Positions 8,267-16,442 of a stretch of DNA of 64,000 bases are shown piece after piece (within the stretch, counting starts at the first letter, position 1; each line of letters opens with the position of its first letter). The notes beneath the pieces were generated by a model that worked only from the letters and a program-made list of their open reading frames with translations, was not told the DNA's origin and made no database searches. The stretch covers positions 124,001-188,000 of the forward strand of contig NZ_JAFEVL010000073.1 in the NCBI RefSeq assembly GCF_016901135.1. The letters are read 5' to 3'. Source of the stretch: Martinezella lusitana (GTDB lineage Bacteria > Pseudomonadota > Alphaproteobacteria > Rhizobiales > Rhizobiaceae). Both the position numbers and the translations under genes were made by a program.

Positions 8267-10525
8267 ATGGGACAAAATCTTTTACCGCCTGGCGGCGGCG
8301 ATGACGACAGCATCCTTCCGGTCGACCTGAAGGCCGCGCTCGAAGAGCGCTACCTGGCCTATGCCTTGTCGACGATCATGCACCGCGCGCTTCCGGACGT
8401 CCGCGACGGCCTGAAGCCGGTGCATCGCCGTATCGTCTATGCGATGAGCGAGATGGGATTGCGTCCCAATTCGGCCTTCCGCAAATGCGCCAAGATCGTC
8501 GGCGAAGTGATGGGTAACTATCACCCGCATGGCGACCAATCGATCTATGATGCGCTGGCGCGTCTGGCGCAGGATTTCTCGCAGCGCTACACACTTGTGA
8601 ACGGCCAGGGCAATTTCGGCAATATCGACGGCGATAGCCCGGCCGCGATGCGCTATACCGAATCCAAGATGACGGCGGTGTCCGAGCTGTTGCTCGAAGG
8701 CATCGATCAGGATGCGGTCGATTTTCGCGATACCTACGACGAGTCGAATTCCGAACCCGTCGTTCTGCCGGGCGCCTTCCCGAATCTGCTGGCCAACGGC
8801 TCTTCCGGTATCGCCGTCGGCATGGCCACCTCCATTCCGTCGCACAACGCCCATGAGCTCTGCGACGCGGCATTGCATCTGATCAAGGATCGCGAAGCCA
8901 CCGTCGAGAAACTGGTGGAGCTATATATTCCCGGCCCGGACTTTCCGACCGGCGGTATCATTATCGACGATCGCCGGAGCATCATCGAAAGCTACAAGAC
9001 CGGCCGTGGCGGTTTCCGCGTTCGCTCCAAATGGGAGATCGAGGATCTTGGCCGCGGTGGCTACCAGATTGTCGTCACGGAAATTCCGTTCCAGGTGCAG
9101 AAGTCGCGGCTGATCGAGAAGATCGCGGAGTTGATGCTGGCGCGCAGACTGCCGCTGCTCGAGGACATCCGCGATGAATCCGCCGAGGACATCCGCGTTG
9201 TCCTGATCCCGAAGAGCCGCACCGTCGATGCGACGATCCTGATGGAATCGATGTTCAAGCTGACCGAGCTGGAAAGCCGCTTCCCGCTCAACATGAACGT
9301 TCTGTCCATGGGCCGTATCCCGAAGGTCATGGCGCTGAACGAGGTGCTGAAGGAATGGCTCGATCATCGCCGCGAAGTATTGCTGCGTCGTTCGCGCTTC
9401 CGGCTCGCCGCCATCGAGAAACGCCTGGAAATCCTCAGCGGTTTCCTGATCGCTTACCTCAACATCGACGAGGTCATCGCCATCATCCGCGAGGAGGATG
9501 AGCCGAAGCCTGTCATGATGGAGCGGTTCGGGCTCACGGACAATCAGGTCGAGTCGATCCTCAACATGCGGCTGCGCTCCTTGCGCAGGCTGGAAGAGTT
9601 CGAGATCCGCAAGGAGTTCGACGGCCTGACCAAGGAAAAGACCGATATAGAATCGCTGCTCGCCTCGGAAGAGAAGCAGTGGCAGACGGTCGCCTGGGAA
9701 ATCGGCGAGGTGAAGAAGAAATTCGCCAAGGCAACCGAGATCGGCCGTCGCCGCACGCAGTTCGCCGAGGCGCCCGAGGCCGACGACGCCGCGATCCAGC
9801 AGGCGATGATCGAGAAGGAGCCGATCACAGTCGTCGTCTCGGAAAAGGGCTGGATCCGCGCCCTGAAGGGCCACATTTCCGATACGTCTTCGCTCACCTT
9901 TAAGGAGGGCGATGGGCCGAAGGTAGCCTTCCCGGCGCAGACGACGGACAAGATCCTGATTATCACGACGGGCGGCAAGGCCTATACGCTCGGCGGCGAC
10001 AAGCTGCCCGGCGGCCGCGGCCATGGCGAGCCGCTGCGCATCATGGTCGACATGGAGAACGATCAGGACGTGCTGACGGCCTTCGTCCACGATCCGCATC
10101 GCAAGCAACTGATCGCTTCGACCTCAGGCAACGGCTTCATCGTGCCCGAGGCGGAACTGGTCGCCAATACCCGCAAGGGTAAGCAGATCATGAACGTGTC
10201 CTATCCGGACGAGACGAAGCTTCTGGTTTCGATCTCCGGTGATCACGCCGCCGTAGTCGGAGAGAACCGCAAGATGGTCATCTTCCCGCTGTCGCAGGTG
10301 CCCGAAATGTCGCGCGGCAAGGGCGTGCGCCTGCAACGCTACAAGGATGGCGGTGTCGCTGACATCAGGTGCTTCGCCATTGCCGACGGGCTGACATGGG
10401 AAGACAGTGCCGGTCGGACCTTCACCAAGACCAGGGACGAGCTGGTGGAATGGCTGGGCGACCGCGCCGGCGCCGGCCGGCCGGTACCGAAGGGCTTCCC
10501 CAGAAGCGGTAAGTTTTCAGGGTAA
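8267..10525 (+). CDS. parC: DNA topoisomerase IV subunit A
   Basis: The DNA-cleaving subunit of topoisomerase IV, which with ParE unlinks daughter chromosomes. The breakage-reunion domain starts at about residue 25, the catalytic tyrosine is Y130 in AAMRYTES, and the helix-turn-helix segment carries HPHGDQSIYDA. The C-terminal region has GyrA-like beta-pinwheel repeats (KAYTLGGDKLPGGRGHGEP). The 752-aa length and degenerate C-terminal blades fit ParC better than GyrA. At the position equal to E. coli ParC Ser80 this protein has Gln (Q91), and Asp (D95) replaces Glu84. The start ATG at 8267 follows weakly purine-rich sequence. It is divergent from the unknown secreted-protein gene. Confidence 0.95.
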   Translation: MGQNLLPPGGGDDDSILPVDLKAALEERYLAYALSTIMHRALPDVRDGLKPVHRRIVYAMSEMGLRPNSAFRKCAKIVGEVMGNYHPHGDQSIYDALARLAQDFSQRYTLVNGQGNFGNIDGDSPAAMRYTESKMTAVSELLLEGIDQDAVDFRDTYDESNSEPVVLPGAFPNLLANGSSGIAVGMATSIPSHNAHELCDAALHLIKDREATVEKLVELYIPGPDFPTGGIIIDDRRSIIESYKTGRGGFRVRSKWEIEDLGRGGYQIVVTEIPFQVQKSRLIEKIAELMLARRLPLLEDIRDESAEDIRVVLIPKSRTVDATILMESMFKLTELESRFPLNMNVLSMGRIPKVMALNEVLKEWLDHRREVLLRRSRFRLAAIEKRLEILSGFLIAYLNIDEVIAIIREEDEPKPVMMERFGLTDNQVESILNMRLRSLRRLEEFEIRKEFDGLTKEKTDIESLLASEEKQWQTVAWEIGEVKKKFAKATEIGRRRTQFAEAPEADDAAIQQAMIEKEPITVVVSEKGWIRALKGHISDTSSLTFKEGDGPKVAFPAQTTDKILIITTGGKAYTLGGDKLPGGRGHGEPLRIMVDMENDQDVLTAFVHDPHRKQLIASTSGNGFIVPEAELVANTRKGKQIMNVSYPDETKLLVSISGDHAAVVGENRKMVIFPLSQVPEMSRGKGVRLQRYKDGGVADIRCFAIADGLTWEDSAGRTFTKTRDELVEWLGDRAGAGRPVPKGFPRSGKFSG

Positions 10526-10546
10526 GTAGCGATCGGGCGAAGCCCG

Positions 10547-10573
10547 TGCAATCGACCCGGTGGGTCGATTGCA
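10547..10573. terminator. Perfect hairpin between parC and doc
   Basis: Arms 10547-10558 and 10562-10573 (tgcaatcgaccc / gggtcgattgca) pair perfectly over 12 bp with a three-base loop. It lies between two convergent genes, so a terminator role fits, but there is no T-run on either side. Confidence 0.5.
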
Positions 10574-10617
10574 GCGACGAACGCCCCTTAGCAAAGGGCC
10601 GGGTGGTGCGTCAGGGA

Positions 10618-11010
10618 TCAATCGATATAGGGGATGCAGACGTCACGTAGGAAACGTGTCGCGCCTTCTTCATCAATCTCTCCGGCGGCCACGGCAACGA
10701 CGAAACTGTAGAGGTTGGCGTCTGTTGTCTGAATTCTGTAGCCGTTGTCCATGAGAAAGACCGCGGCCGCAACAATAGCGATGCGCTTGTTGCCATCGAC
10801 GAATGCGTGGTTTTTCACCAAGCCAAATAGATAGGCTGCCGCTAGCTCGATAATATCTTCAGTGCCGTACTGGGCCTTATTAATCGGGCGTGCCAAGGCG
10901 GATTCGAGGATACCTTCGTCTCGCAGTCCGTAGGAGCCGCCAAACCGCTTGATCTGTATCTCGTGCAGCTGCTCGATGAGTGCTCTTGTCAGGAAAAGAA
11001 CCGGCATCAT
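10618..11010 (-). CDS. doc: Doc-type toxin (Fic fold)
   Basis: A 130-aa death-on-curing protein. The Fic-fold motif reads HAFVDGNKR (residues 68-76), with the Doc-type lysine where AMP-transferring Fic enzymes have a second glycine. Doc toxins phosphorylate elongation factor Tu and stop translation; that activity is inferred from the family. The start ATG overlaps the antitoxin stop as ATGA (11007-11010), so the two are translationally coupled, antitoxin first. No truncation is seen and all motif residues are present, so the toxin is probably functional. It is a small accessory module between parC and the EamA-bpt pair. Confidence 0.9.
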   Translation of the reverse strand: MMPVLFLTRALIEQLHEIQIKRFGGSYGLRDEGILESALARPINKAQYGTEDIIELAAAYLFGLVKNHAFVDGNKRIAIVAAAVFLMDNGYRIQTTDANLYSFVVAVAAGEIDEEGATRFLRDVCIPYID

Positions 11011-11228
11011 TCAGCCAGCTTCTTGAGTGCCACTTTGTACTGATCCATGAACCGCTGCGCATGTTCCATCTGACGGGCAAAGTCCGCGTCGGTTGGCTGC
11101 ATCAGCAATCCACCATCCTTCAAGCTGAGTTCCAACGTATCGCCAGCACCGAGCCCTAGCTGGTCGAGAACCTCCTTCGGAATAATAACCCCTTCGGAAT
11201 TGCCGATCTTGCGGATGACGACGTTCAT
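11007..11228 (-). CDS. AbrB/MazE-type antitoxin
   Basis: A 73-aa protein with an N-terminal SpoVT/AbrB-like swapped-hairpin DNA-binding domain (RKIGNSEGVIIPKEVLDQLG, about residues 6-25) and a charged helical tail that would wrap the toxin. It should neutralise the downstream Doc protein and repress the operon. The first gene of the pair, it overlaps the toxin by four bases. Its Shine-Dalgarno (GGGGAG) is itself part of the inverted repeat described at 11236-11272, so repressor binding would also cover the ribosome site region of the DNA. Confidence 0.9.
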   Translation of the reverse strand: MNVVIRKIGNSEGVIIPKEVLDQLGLGAGDTLELSLKDGGLLMQPTDADFARQMEHAQRFMDQYKVALKKLAE

Positions 11229-11235
11229 ATCTCAA

Positions 11236-11272
11236 CTCCCCAATGTAATAACGAAGTTATAACATTGGGGAG
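11236..11272. promoter_or_regulatory. Inverted-repeat operator of the toxin-antitoxin operon
   Basis: Two 17-bp arms, 11236-11252 (ctccccaatgtaataac) and 11256-11272 (gttataacattggggag), match as inverted repeats with a single mismatch around a three-base centre. They lie seven bases upstream of the antitoxin start. AbrB-fold antitoxins bind such symmetric sites to autorepress. Confidence 0.7.
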
Positions 11273-11294
11273 CGGGGATATCAACCTGAGCGCA

Positions 11295-12176
11295 TCATCC
11301 GGCGATCGCCGCTCGGGTCCTGACCCGCGCCTGCCAAAGCGAATGGGCGCCGAGCGCGAGGATCAGTATGGCCCCGCCGGCCAGAGCCATGTCGGTCGGT
11401 GCTTCGGCAAAGATCAGCCAGACCCAGATCGGCGCCAGGATCGTTTCCAGCAGATAGAACATCGCCACTTCCGGCGCCGAAAGAAAGCGCGTGCCTGTCG
11501 CAAGGCACCAGAAGGAGAGCGGCATCAGCACCGCGCCATCGAGAAGGATCCAGCCGGGATGGTCGATGGAAAAGCCCGAGGGAACGAGATGATAAAGCCC
11601 GGCTGCGGCCGGAATGACAGCCGATAGCAGCGATGCGAAGCCCATATCCCGCCGCGAGGCGCGGCCGATGGTGATGGCGCAGGCGATGGAGAACGACGCC
11701 AGCACGGAAAGCGCATCGCCCAGCAGATGACCGCCCTCCATGCCGTCCCCAACGATCAGGCCGACGCCCAGAAGCATGACGGCCATGGTGACGAAAGTCG
11801 AAAGGGCCGGGCGCTCCTTGAGGAAGATCCACGAGAGAAGTGCGGTGAACATCGGATTGAGCGCGATGATAAACACCACATTCGCCGCTGTCGTGTAATA
11901 GACGGCGAGAAGAAAGGTGATCGTCGTCAGGCCGTAGAAGAGGCCGACAGGAAGCCCGAGCCAGCCCGGCAACACGCTTCGCAACGAGCCGGTAACGCGT
12001 CGGATGACCACAAGGGCGGTCAGCGCCACGACGATCGTCGCCAGGCTGCGTGCCGACAGCACCGACCACACATCGCCGCTGGAAAGCCGGATCAACGGTA
12101 TATCCATCGACAAGGCCAGGCCGCCGAACGTGGTCAGCAACAGGCCCTTCCTGTGATCGGAGAGATTGGGGAACAT
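11295..12176 (-). CDS. EamA/DMT-family transporter
   Basis: A 293-aa inner-membrane permease of the drug/metabolite transporter superfamily. Two EamA repeats of about five hydrophobic segments each can be followed along the sequence, with the typical ANVVFIIALNPMFTALLSWIFLKER segment closing the first half and a PEVAMFYLLETILAPIWVW segment in the second. The substrate is unknown; relatives export amino acids, metabolites or drugs. The start ATG abuts the bpt stop (12177) with no gap, so the two are likely co-transcribed and coupled. A second, unrelated EamA protein lies at 55559-56395. Confidence 0.88.
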   Translation of the reverse strand: MFPNLSDHRKGLLLTTFGGLALSMDIPLIRLSSGDVWSVLSARSLATIVVALTALVVIRRVTGSLRSVLPGWLGLPVGLFYGLTTITFLLAVYYTTAANVVFIIALNPMFTALLSWIFLKERPALSTFVTMAVMLLGVGLIVGDGMEGGHLLGDALSVLASFSIACAITIGRASRRDMGFASLLSAVIPAAAGLYHLVPSGFSIDHPGWILLDGAVLMPLSFWCLATGTRFLSAPEVAMFYLLETILAPIWVWLIFAEAPTDMALAGGAILILALGAHSLWQARVRTRAAIAG

Positions 12177-12956
12177 TCAGCGGGGGCTGCCGTCGTCGGC
12201 GTCCGTGGCAGGATCGAAACGCTCCCAGCCGCGCGGCGTGAGATGTTCCTGCGGTTGGAAACGTGTCTTGTAGTCCATCTTGCGGGAGCCCTTGACCCAA
12301 TAGCCGAGATAGACATGCGGCAGCCCGAGCGCCTTCGCCCGCTTGATATGATCGAGGATCATGAACGTGCCGAGCGATCGCTGGTCGTGATCGGGATTGA
12401 AGTAGGAATAGACCATCGACAGCCCGTCGCTCATCACGTCGGTCAACGCCGCCGCCAATAGCTCGCCTTTCGGGCGTTGCTCCAGGCCCGAGCCTTCCTC
12501 GCGCCTGCGATATTCGATGATGCGGGTGTTGACGTGCGTGTCCTCGACCATGATGGCATAGTCCAGCACGGTCATGTCGGACATGCCGCCCTGCTGATGT
12601 CGATAGTCGAGATAACGGCGGAAGAGGGAATATTGCTCGCTTGAGGGCTGTGCCGGAAATTCTGTGGCGATGACGTCGCTATTCGTTGACAGCACTCGCT
12701 TCATCGAGCGGCTGGCTTCGAACTCTTGAGCGAGAATGCGCACCGATATGCAGGCCCGGCAGGCTTCGCAGGCGGGGCGATAGGCGATGTTTTGAGAACG
12801 ACGGAAGCCGCCTTGGGTCAGAATATCGTTCATCTCGGCAGCGCGCGGGCCGACAAGGTGCGTGAAGACCTTGCGTTCCATCTCGTGCGGCAAATACGGA
12901 CAGGCAGCGGGTGCCGTCAGGTAAAACTGCGGAGATGGCGTCGACTGCGTATTCAT
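12177..12956 (-). CDS. bpt: Aspartate/glutamate leucyltransferase (Bpt/Ate family)
   Basis: A 259-aa aminoacyl-tRNA-protein transferase that attaches Leu to proteins starting with Asp or Glu, marking them for ClpS/ClpAP degradation (N-degron pathway). The N-terminal domain has the conserved cysteine cluster ACEACRAC (about residues 62-69), and the C-terminal GNAT-like domain contains YSYFNPDHDQRSLGTF and YLGYWVKGSRKMDYK, diagnostic of the family. Length and motifs fit the alphaproteobacterial Bpt type. It is the first gene of a two-gene minus-strand unit with the EamA transporter. Confidence 0.94.
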   Translation of the reverse strand: MNTQSTPSPQFYLTAPAACPYLPHEMERKVFTHLVGPRAAEMNDILTQGGFRRSQNIAYRPACEACRACISVRILAQEFEASRSMKRVLSTNSDVIATEFPAQPSSEQYSLFRRYLDYRHQQGGMSDMTVLDYAIMVEDTHVNTRIIEYRRREEGSGLEQRPKGELLAAALTDVMSDGLSMVYSYFNPDHDQRSLGTFMILDHIKRAKALGLPHVYLGYWVKGSRKMDYKTRFQPQEHLTPRGWERFDPATDADDGSPR

Positions 12957-13081
12957 CTGCCGTTGATTGCCCCTTTTGCCGGCACCGGTTTTTTACAAGC
13001 ATGGCCCAAGTTTAGAAAACGTCAACTACGTCCTTCGGTAAAGAACACAGTTTCCTAATTGACCATACGTAAAAGCATGTT

Positions 13082-13106
13082 CCTGCGGGCCAACAGGCTC
13101 CGCAGG
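13082..13106 (-). terminator. Hairpin downstream of the RDD gene
   Basis: Arms cctgcgg (13082-13088) and ccgcagg (13100-13106) form a 7-bp GC-rich stem about 35 bases past the RDD stop on the minus strand. The T-run is poor, so terminator function is uncertain. Confidence 0.4.
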
Positions 13107-13139
13107 GATCGAATCTTATGTTGCGGCCGGCGCCCCGTT

Positions 13140-13598
13140 TTATGCCGTACGGGCGATGACCGTGCCGAGTAACAGGTCGTGCACCAGGCGGCTGCGATCG
13201 GTGAAGAGGCCCGCCAGCAGAATAAGCGGCGTCAGGACGGAGTTGAGTATCCAGAACAGCGCCAGGTGGACGATCGCAGTCAGGAAATCCATCCGCCGGC
13301 CATCGACGCGCACCATGGTCAAGCCCATCGCGCGCATGCCGAGCGAGGCCTGATAGGTGCCGCCGAGCGTCCAGCCGAAATAGAGGCCGGCAACGATGAT
13401 GAACAGCGCCGGATAAAGGAAGAAACCGAGCCCGAACGTCAGGATCGATAGGAAGAACAGCACGACGGCCGCCGGGATGCAGAGCAGGGCGACGACGATA
13501 TAGTCGACGATGAAGGCGAAGATGCGCCGGCTCAGCACGCCACTATAGGCGCGCCAGTCGTCCGGTGCTGCATAAAGCGGGCTAGGGTTCAGGCTCAT
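13140..13598 (-). CDS. RDD-family inner-membrane protein
   Basis: A 152-aa membrane protein with an RDD domain: RRIFAFIVDYIVV carries the signature Arg and Asp residues, and the C-terminal TDRSRLVHDLLLGTVI is the typical family end. Three or four membrane segments are visible (about residues 27-50, 55-80 and 108-130). The function is not established; some RDD proteins are linked to ion exchange. It has a strong Shine-Dalgarno (AAGGAGG) and lies 88 bases downstream of hemB on the same strand, a pairing common in rhizobia that suggests an operon. Confidence 0.88.
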   Translation of the reverse strand: MSLNPSPLYAAPDDWRAYSGVLSRRIFAFIVDYIVVALLCIPAAVVLFFLSILTFGLGFFLYPALFIIVAGLYFGWTLGGTYQASLGMRAMGLTMVRVDGRRMDFLTAIVHLALFWILNSVLTPLILLAGLFTDRSRLVHDLLLGTVIARTA

Positions 13599-13686
13599 CT
13601 CTTTTCCTCCTTAGGAAACATTTGCAGAGCATATGGTATGAGGTCCGGCAAATACAATAAGCGTATGGCCGGCGTGTGGCTTGAAA

Positions 13687-14700
13687 CTATTTCTTTGCCA
13701 GGTGCCTCGCCACATCCATCGCGAAATAGGTGAGGATGCCGTCGCAGCCCGCGCGCTTGAAGGCAAGCAGGGTCTCGAGCATCACTCTGTCGCCGTCGAT
13801 CCAGCCGTTGGCGGCCGCGGCCTTGATCATCGCGTATTCGCCGGAGACCTGATAGGCGAAGGTCGGAAGGCCGAACGCCTCCTTCAGCCGCCAACAGATA
13901 TCGAGGTAGGGCAGGCCCGGCTTGACCATCAGCATGTCGGCGCCTTCCTCGACGTCGAGGGCTGCGTCGCGCACGGCTTCGGTGCCGTTTGCCGGGTCGA
14001 TATAATAGGTCTTCTTGTCGCCCTTCAGCAGGCCGCCGGTGGAAATGGCTTCGCGGTAGGGGCCATAGAAGGCCGAGCTGAACTTCGTCGCATAGCTCAT
14101 GATGCCGACGCCCTGATGGCCGGCGGCATCAAGCGCCTGGCGGATCGCGCCGATGCGTCCGTCCATCATCTCCGAAGGCGCGATGATGTCGGCGCCGGCA
14201 TCGGCCTGATAGACGGCCGCGCGCGCGACCTGCTCGACCGTCTCGTCGTTGACGATCTCGCTGCCGCGCAGGATGCCGTCATGGCCATGGCTGGTGAAGG
14301 GGTCGAGGGCGACATCGGTGATGACGCCGATATTCGGCACGGCCTTCTTGATCGCCGCGCTGGCAAGGTTGATGAGATTGTTCTTCTCGAGGCTGTTCGA
14401 GCCTGTTTCGTCGCGCAGTTCCATCTCGATGTTCGGGAAGGTGGCAAGCGCCGGAATGCCGAGATCGGCTGCTTCCTTTGCCGCCTCCACCGCCTTGTCC
14501 ACGGTCATGCGGTTGACGCCGGGCATGGCAGGGATCGGCTCGACGATGCCGGTACCGGGGATCAGGAAGATCGGCCAGATCAAATCGTCGACGGTCAGCC
14601 TGTTTTCCTGCACCAGGCGTCGGGTCCAATCGGCCTTGCGGTTGCGTCGCATGCGCCGATGTCCGGTGATCTCATCAACGAGGTGCGTCTTGTTCTCCAT
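13687..14700 (-). CDS. hemB: Delta-aminolevulinic acid dehydratase (porphobilinogen synthase)
   Basis: Condenses two 5-aminolevulinate molecules to porphobilinogen in tetrapyrrole synthesis. The Schiff-base lysines are K206 (MSYATKFSSAFYGPYR) and K260 (MLMVKPGLPYLD). The metal-site stretch reads DVALDPFTSHGHDG: the three cysteines of zinc enzymes are replaced by Ala131, Asp133 and Asp141. This is the Mg-dependent type known from Bradyrhizobium, so the enzyme probably needs Mg rather than Zn. The 337-aa length is normal. It is followed by the RDD gene and divergent from the DUF6163 gene. Confidence 0.97.
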   Translation of the reverse strand: MENKTHLVDEITGHRRMRRNRKADWTRRLVQENRLTVDDLIWPIFLIPGTGIVEPIPAMPGVNRMTVDKAVEAAKEAADLGIPALATFPNIEMELRDETGSNSLEKNNLINLASAAIKKAVPNIGVITDVALDPFTSHGHDGILRGSEIVNDETVEQVARAAVYQADAGADIIAPSEMMDGRIGAIRQALDAAGHQGVGIMSYATKFSSAFYGPYREAISTGGLLKGDKKTYYIDPANGTEAVRDAALDVEEGADMLMVKPGLPYLDICWRLKEAFGLPTFAYQVSGEYAMIKAAAANGWIDGDRVMLETLLAFKRAGCDGILTYFAMDVARHLAKK

Positions 14701-14845
14701 GATGCCGCCATCCTTCTTCGTCTATTTATGGCCTTATTATATGGGCAGCGTACCTATCACGCTGTCCCCAGGATTCAAAACCCGGCGAAAGGCCGCAGCC
14801 AAGATCGCTCTGGCGAGGCGAGCGCCTCCTACGTATTGTTCGCGC

Positions 14846-15286
14846 ATGGAACCTGATTCTTCGACCGTACCCAAGAATTCGCTGACGGACATCCTGTTCG
14901 TGCTGTTCCTGCGGCTGATTGCGATCGCCTGTCTCTGGCTCGGCCTGCAATATTGGGCGATGCTGGTCGGCTATTCGCTTGACGGCCATGCGCGCTTCGA
15001 TCTGCTCGATCTGCCCTGGAAGGTCGCAGGCGCCGGGCTTGCCGTCGTTTTCCCCGTCGCCGCGCTCGGATTGTGGCTGACGGTATCGTGGGGTCCGGTC
15101 ATCTGGGTGCTGGCCGCGGGCGGCCAGGGATTGATGTACGGCGTCTGGCCGGAGATATTCGGATCCAATCCGTTGATCATGATCTTGCATGTCTGCGTGG
15201 CCGTGCTTTATTGCCTGTTCCGCATCCTTTTGTGGCAGGAGAAACGGCGTCGCCGGCGGCAGCAGGTAATGGTTGATTTACCTTGA
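14846..15286 (+). CDS. DUF6163-type inner-membrane protein
   Basis: A 146-aa hydrophobic protein with four apparent membrane segments (about residues 17-35, 50-75, 80-100 and 108-125) and a very basic tail (KRRRRRQQ). I read it as the DUF6163 protein that accompanies hemB and ldtR in rhizobia; the function is unknown. The frame is open far upstream but overlaps hemB antisense. The ATG at 14846 is chosen because it gives a short polar N-terminus before the first membrane helix. No clear Shine-Dalgarno precedes it, so the start is uncertain. The next gene, ldtR, begins 130 bases downstream on the same strand. Confidence 0.75.
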   Translation: MEPDSSTVPKNSLTDILFVLFLRLIAIACLWLGLQYWAMLVGYSLDGHARFDLLDLPWKVAGAGLAVVFPVAALGLWLTVSWGPVIWVLAAGGQGLMYGVWPEIFGSNPLIMILHVCVAVLYCLFRILLWQEKRRRRRQQVMVDLP

Positions 15287-15416
15287 GACACCAAGACTTC
15301 GCGGTAAGATGCTGTTAAGCCTGCAGTTTAAGTAGAATTTTATGTGTATTCGATAGGGTCTCACTCAAGGCGGGAAGAAAACGACACCGCCAAACAAAAC
15401 AGAGTGAGGCCAAGTC

Positions 15417-15935
15417 ATGATGAACACGAAAATCAAGCCGCAGGCAGTTTCGAATGCTCGGGATCAGCAGGTTGATGACATCCGGGGCCTGTACATGGAA
15501 TCCCTTCACCTGGTGGAGCGTCTGCACCGTCGTCTCCTCGATGTGATCAAGGACGAGTTCGACCGCCAGGGTCGCGACGATGTCAACGCCGTCCAGGCGC
15601 TGCTCCTCTTCAACATCGGCAATTCCGAGCTGACGGCCGGCGAGCTGCGCTCGCGCGGTTTCTACCTCGGCTCCAACGTTTCCTACAACGTCAAGAAGCT
15701 GGTCGATCTCGGCTTCATCAACCATCAGCGCTCGCGCATCGACCGTCGCTCGGTCCGCATCAGCCTGACGGAAACGGGCCAGGACATCGCCGAAACCGTT
15801 GCCAAGCTCTATGAGCGCCATATTGGCTCGATCGACAAGGTCGGCGGCATCGGCACGGACGAGTTCACCCAGATGAACAAGCTCCTGCAGCGCCTCGACC
15901 GCTTCTGGAACGACCAGATCCTGTATCGCCTGTAA
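15417..15935 (+). CDS. ldtR: LdtR, MarR-type winged-helix regulator
   Basis: A 172-aa regulator of the MarR superfamily. The winged helix (about residues 60-125) includes LTAGELRSRGFYLGSNVSYNVKKLVDLGFI and the wing DRRSVRISLT. It matches LdtR of Sinorhizobium and Liberibacter, which activates an L,D-transpeptidase gene and affects osmotic stress tolerance. The presence of that target gene next door supports the assignment. The start at 15417 (or the adjacent ATG at 15420) follows GAGG. The frame lacks an N-terminal extension seen in generic MarR proteins. A hairpin terminator follows. Confidence 0.9.
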   Translation: MMNTKIKPQAVSNARDQQVDDIRGLYMESLHLVERLHRRLLDVIKDEFDRQGRDDVNAVQALLLFNIGNSELTAGELRSRGFYLGSNVSYNVKKLVDLGFINHQRSRIDRRSVRISLTETGQDIAETVAKLYERHIGSIDKVGGIGTDEFTQMNKLLQRLDRFWNDQILYRL

Positions 15936-15975
15936 GCAGCGGCGATGGATCAACCGTAAGGCCTTCCAGTAAAAA

Positions 15976-16008
15976 CAAGCCGGACACGTTCCCTGCGCGT
16001 CCGGCTTG
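15976..16008 (+). terminator. Terminator after ldtR
   Basis: A 10-bp perfect stem (caagccggac 15976-15985 with gtccggcttg 15999-16008), flanked by an A-run upstream but with little T-run downstream. Confidence 0.65.
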
Positions 16009-16385
16009 AACTCGTCGTCGACCCCGCAATTGTGCGCTTTTTGCCACGACCGCTCTTCACCTTGTATCGCATGTGCCGTGCAAAGCGGTTGTACCATTGA
16101 CGGCAGGTGAAGACACGTTATGAACCACGCTTATTCTGTGGTATTTTAGCAATTGCAATATGACTCTTCTGTTGCGTCAGTACGGCAAGGCAAGTTTCAT
16201 GCCGGGCGACACGAATTGGCCATATTGCTATGACAGCGGAAATCGACGGCAAGCGGCGTTCTCAAATCTCGATCCTCCTGTGCCTTCGCTTCGCAATATT
16301 GTGATAGTTCGTGGTGAAGTTTTTGATGGTGCTTTAGGGGAACGGATTGATACTGAGCTGCGTTACTTGGCGCGAGCCGCGCTAT

Positions 16386-16415
16386 TTACTGCTTCCTCTC
16401 TAGGCTGCGTATAAT
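16386..16415 (+). promoter_or_regulatory. Possible ldtP promoter
   Basis: A perfect TATAAT lies at 16410-16415, with a weak TTACTG-type -35 about 18 bases upstream. Transcription would begin about 20 bases before the ldtP start codon. The weak -35 would suit an activated promoter. Confidence 0.4.
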
Positions 16416-16442
16416 TGGATCGCAGCGCTGAACGGTTGGGAT

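Larger units (their letters stand above)
15936..16442. other. 507-bp gap between ldtR and ldtP
   Basis: No convincing gene. It holds the ldtR terminator, two CAATAT/ATATTG-type motifs (near 16155 and 16293) that could be regulator sites, an ACCAC/GTGGT inverted repeat near 16125-16143, and a possible ldtP promoter at its right end. As ldtP is the expected LdtR target, operator sites should lie here, but I cannot assign one. Confidence 0.5.

Noticed and set aside
16160..16414. An 84-codon frame between ldtR and ldtP
   Set aside because: It has no ribosome site and no recognisable protein character, and it overlaps the likely ldtP promoter region.
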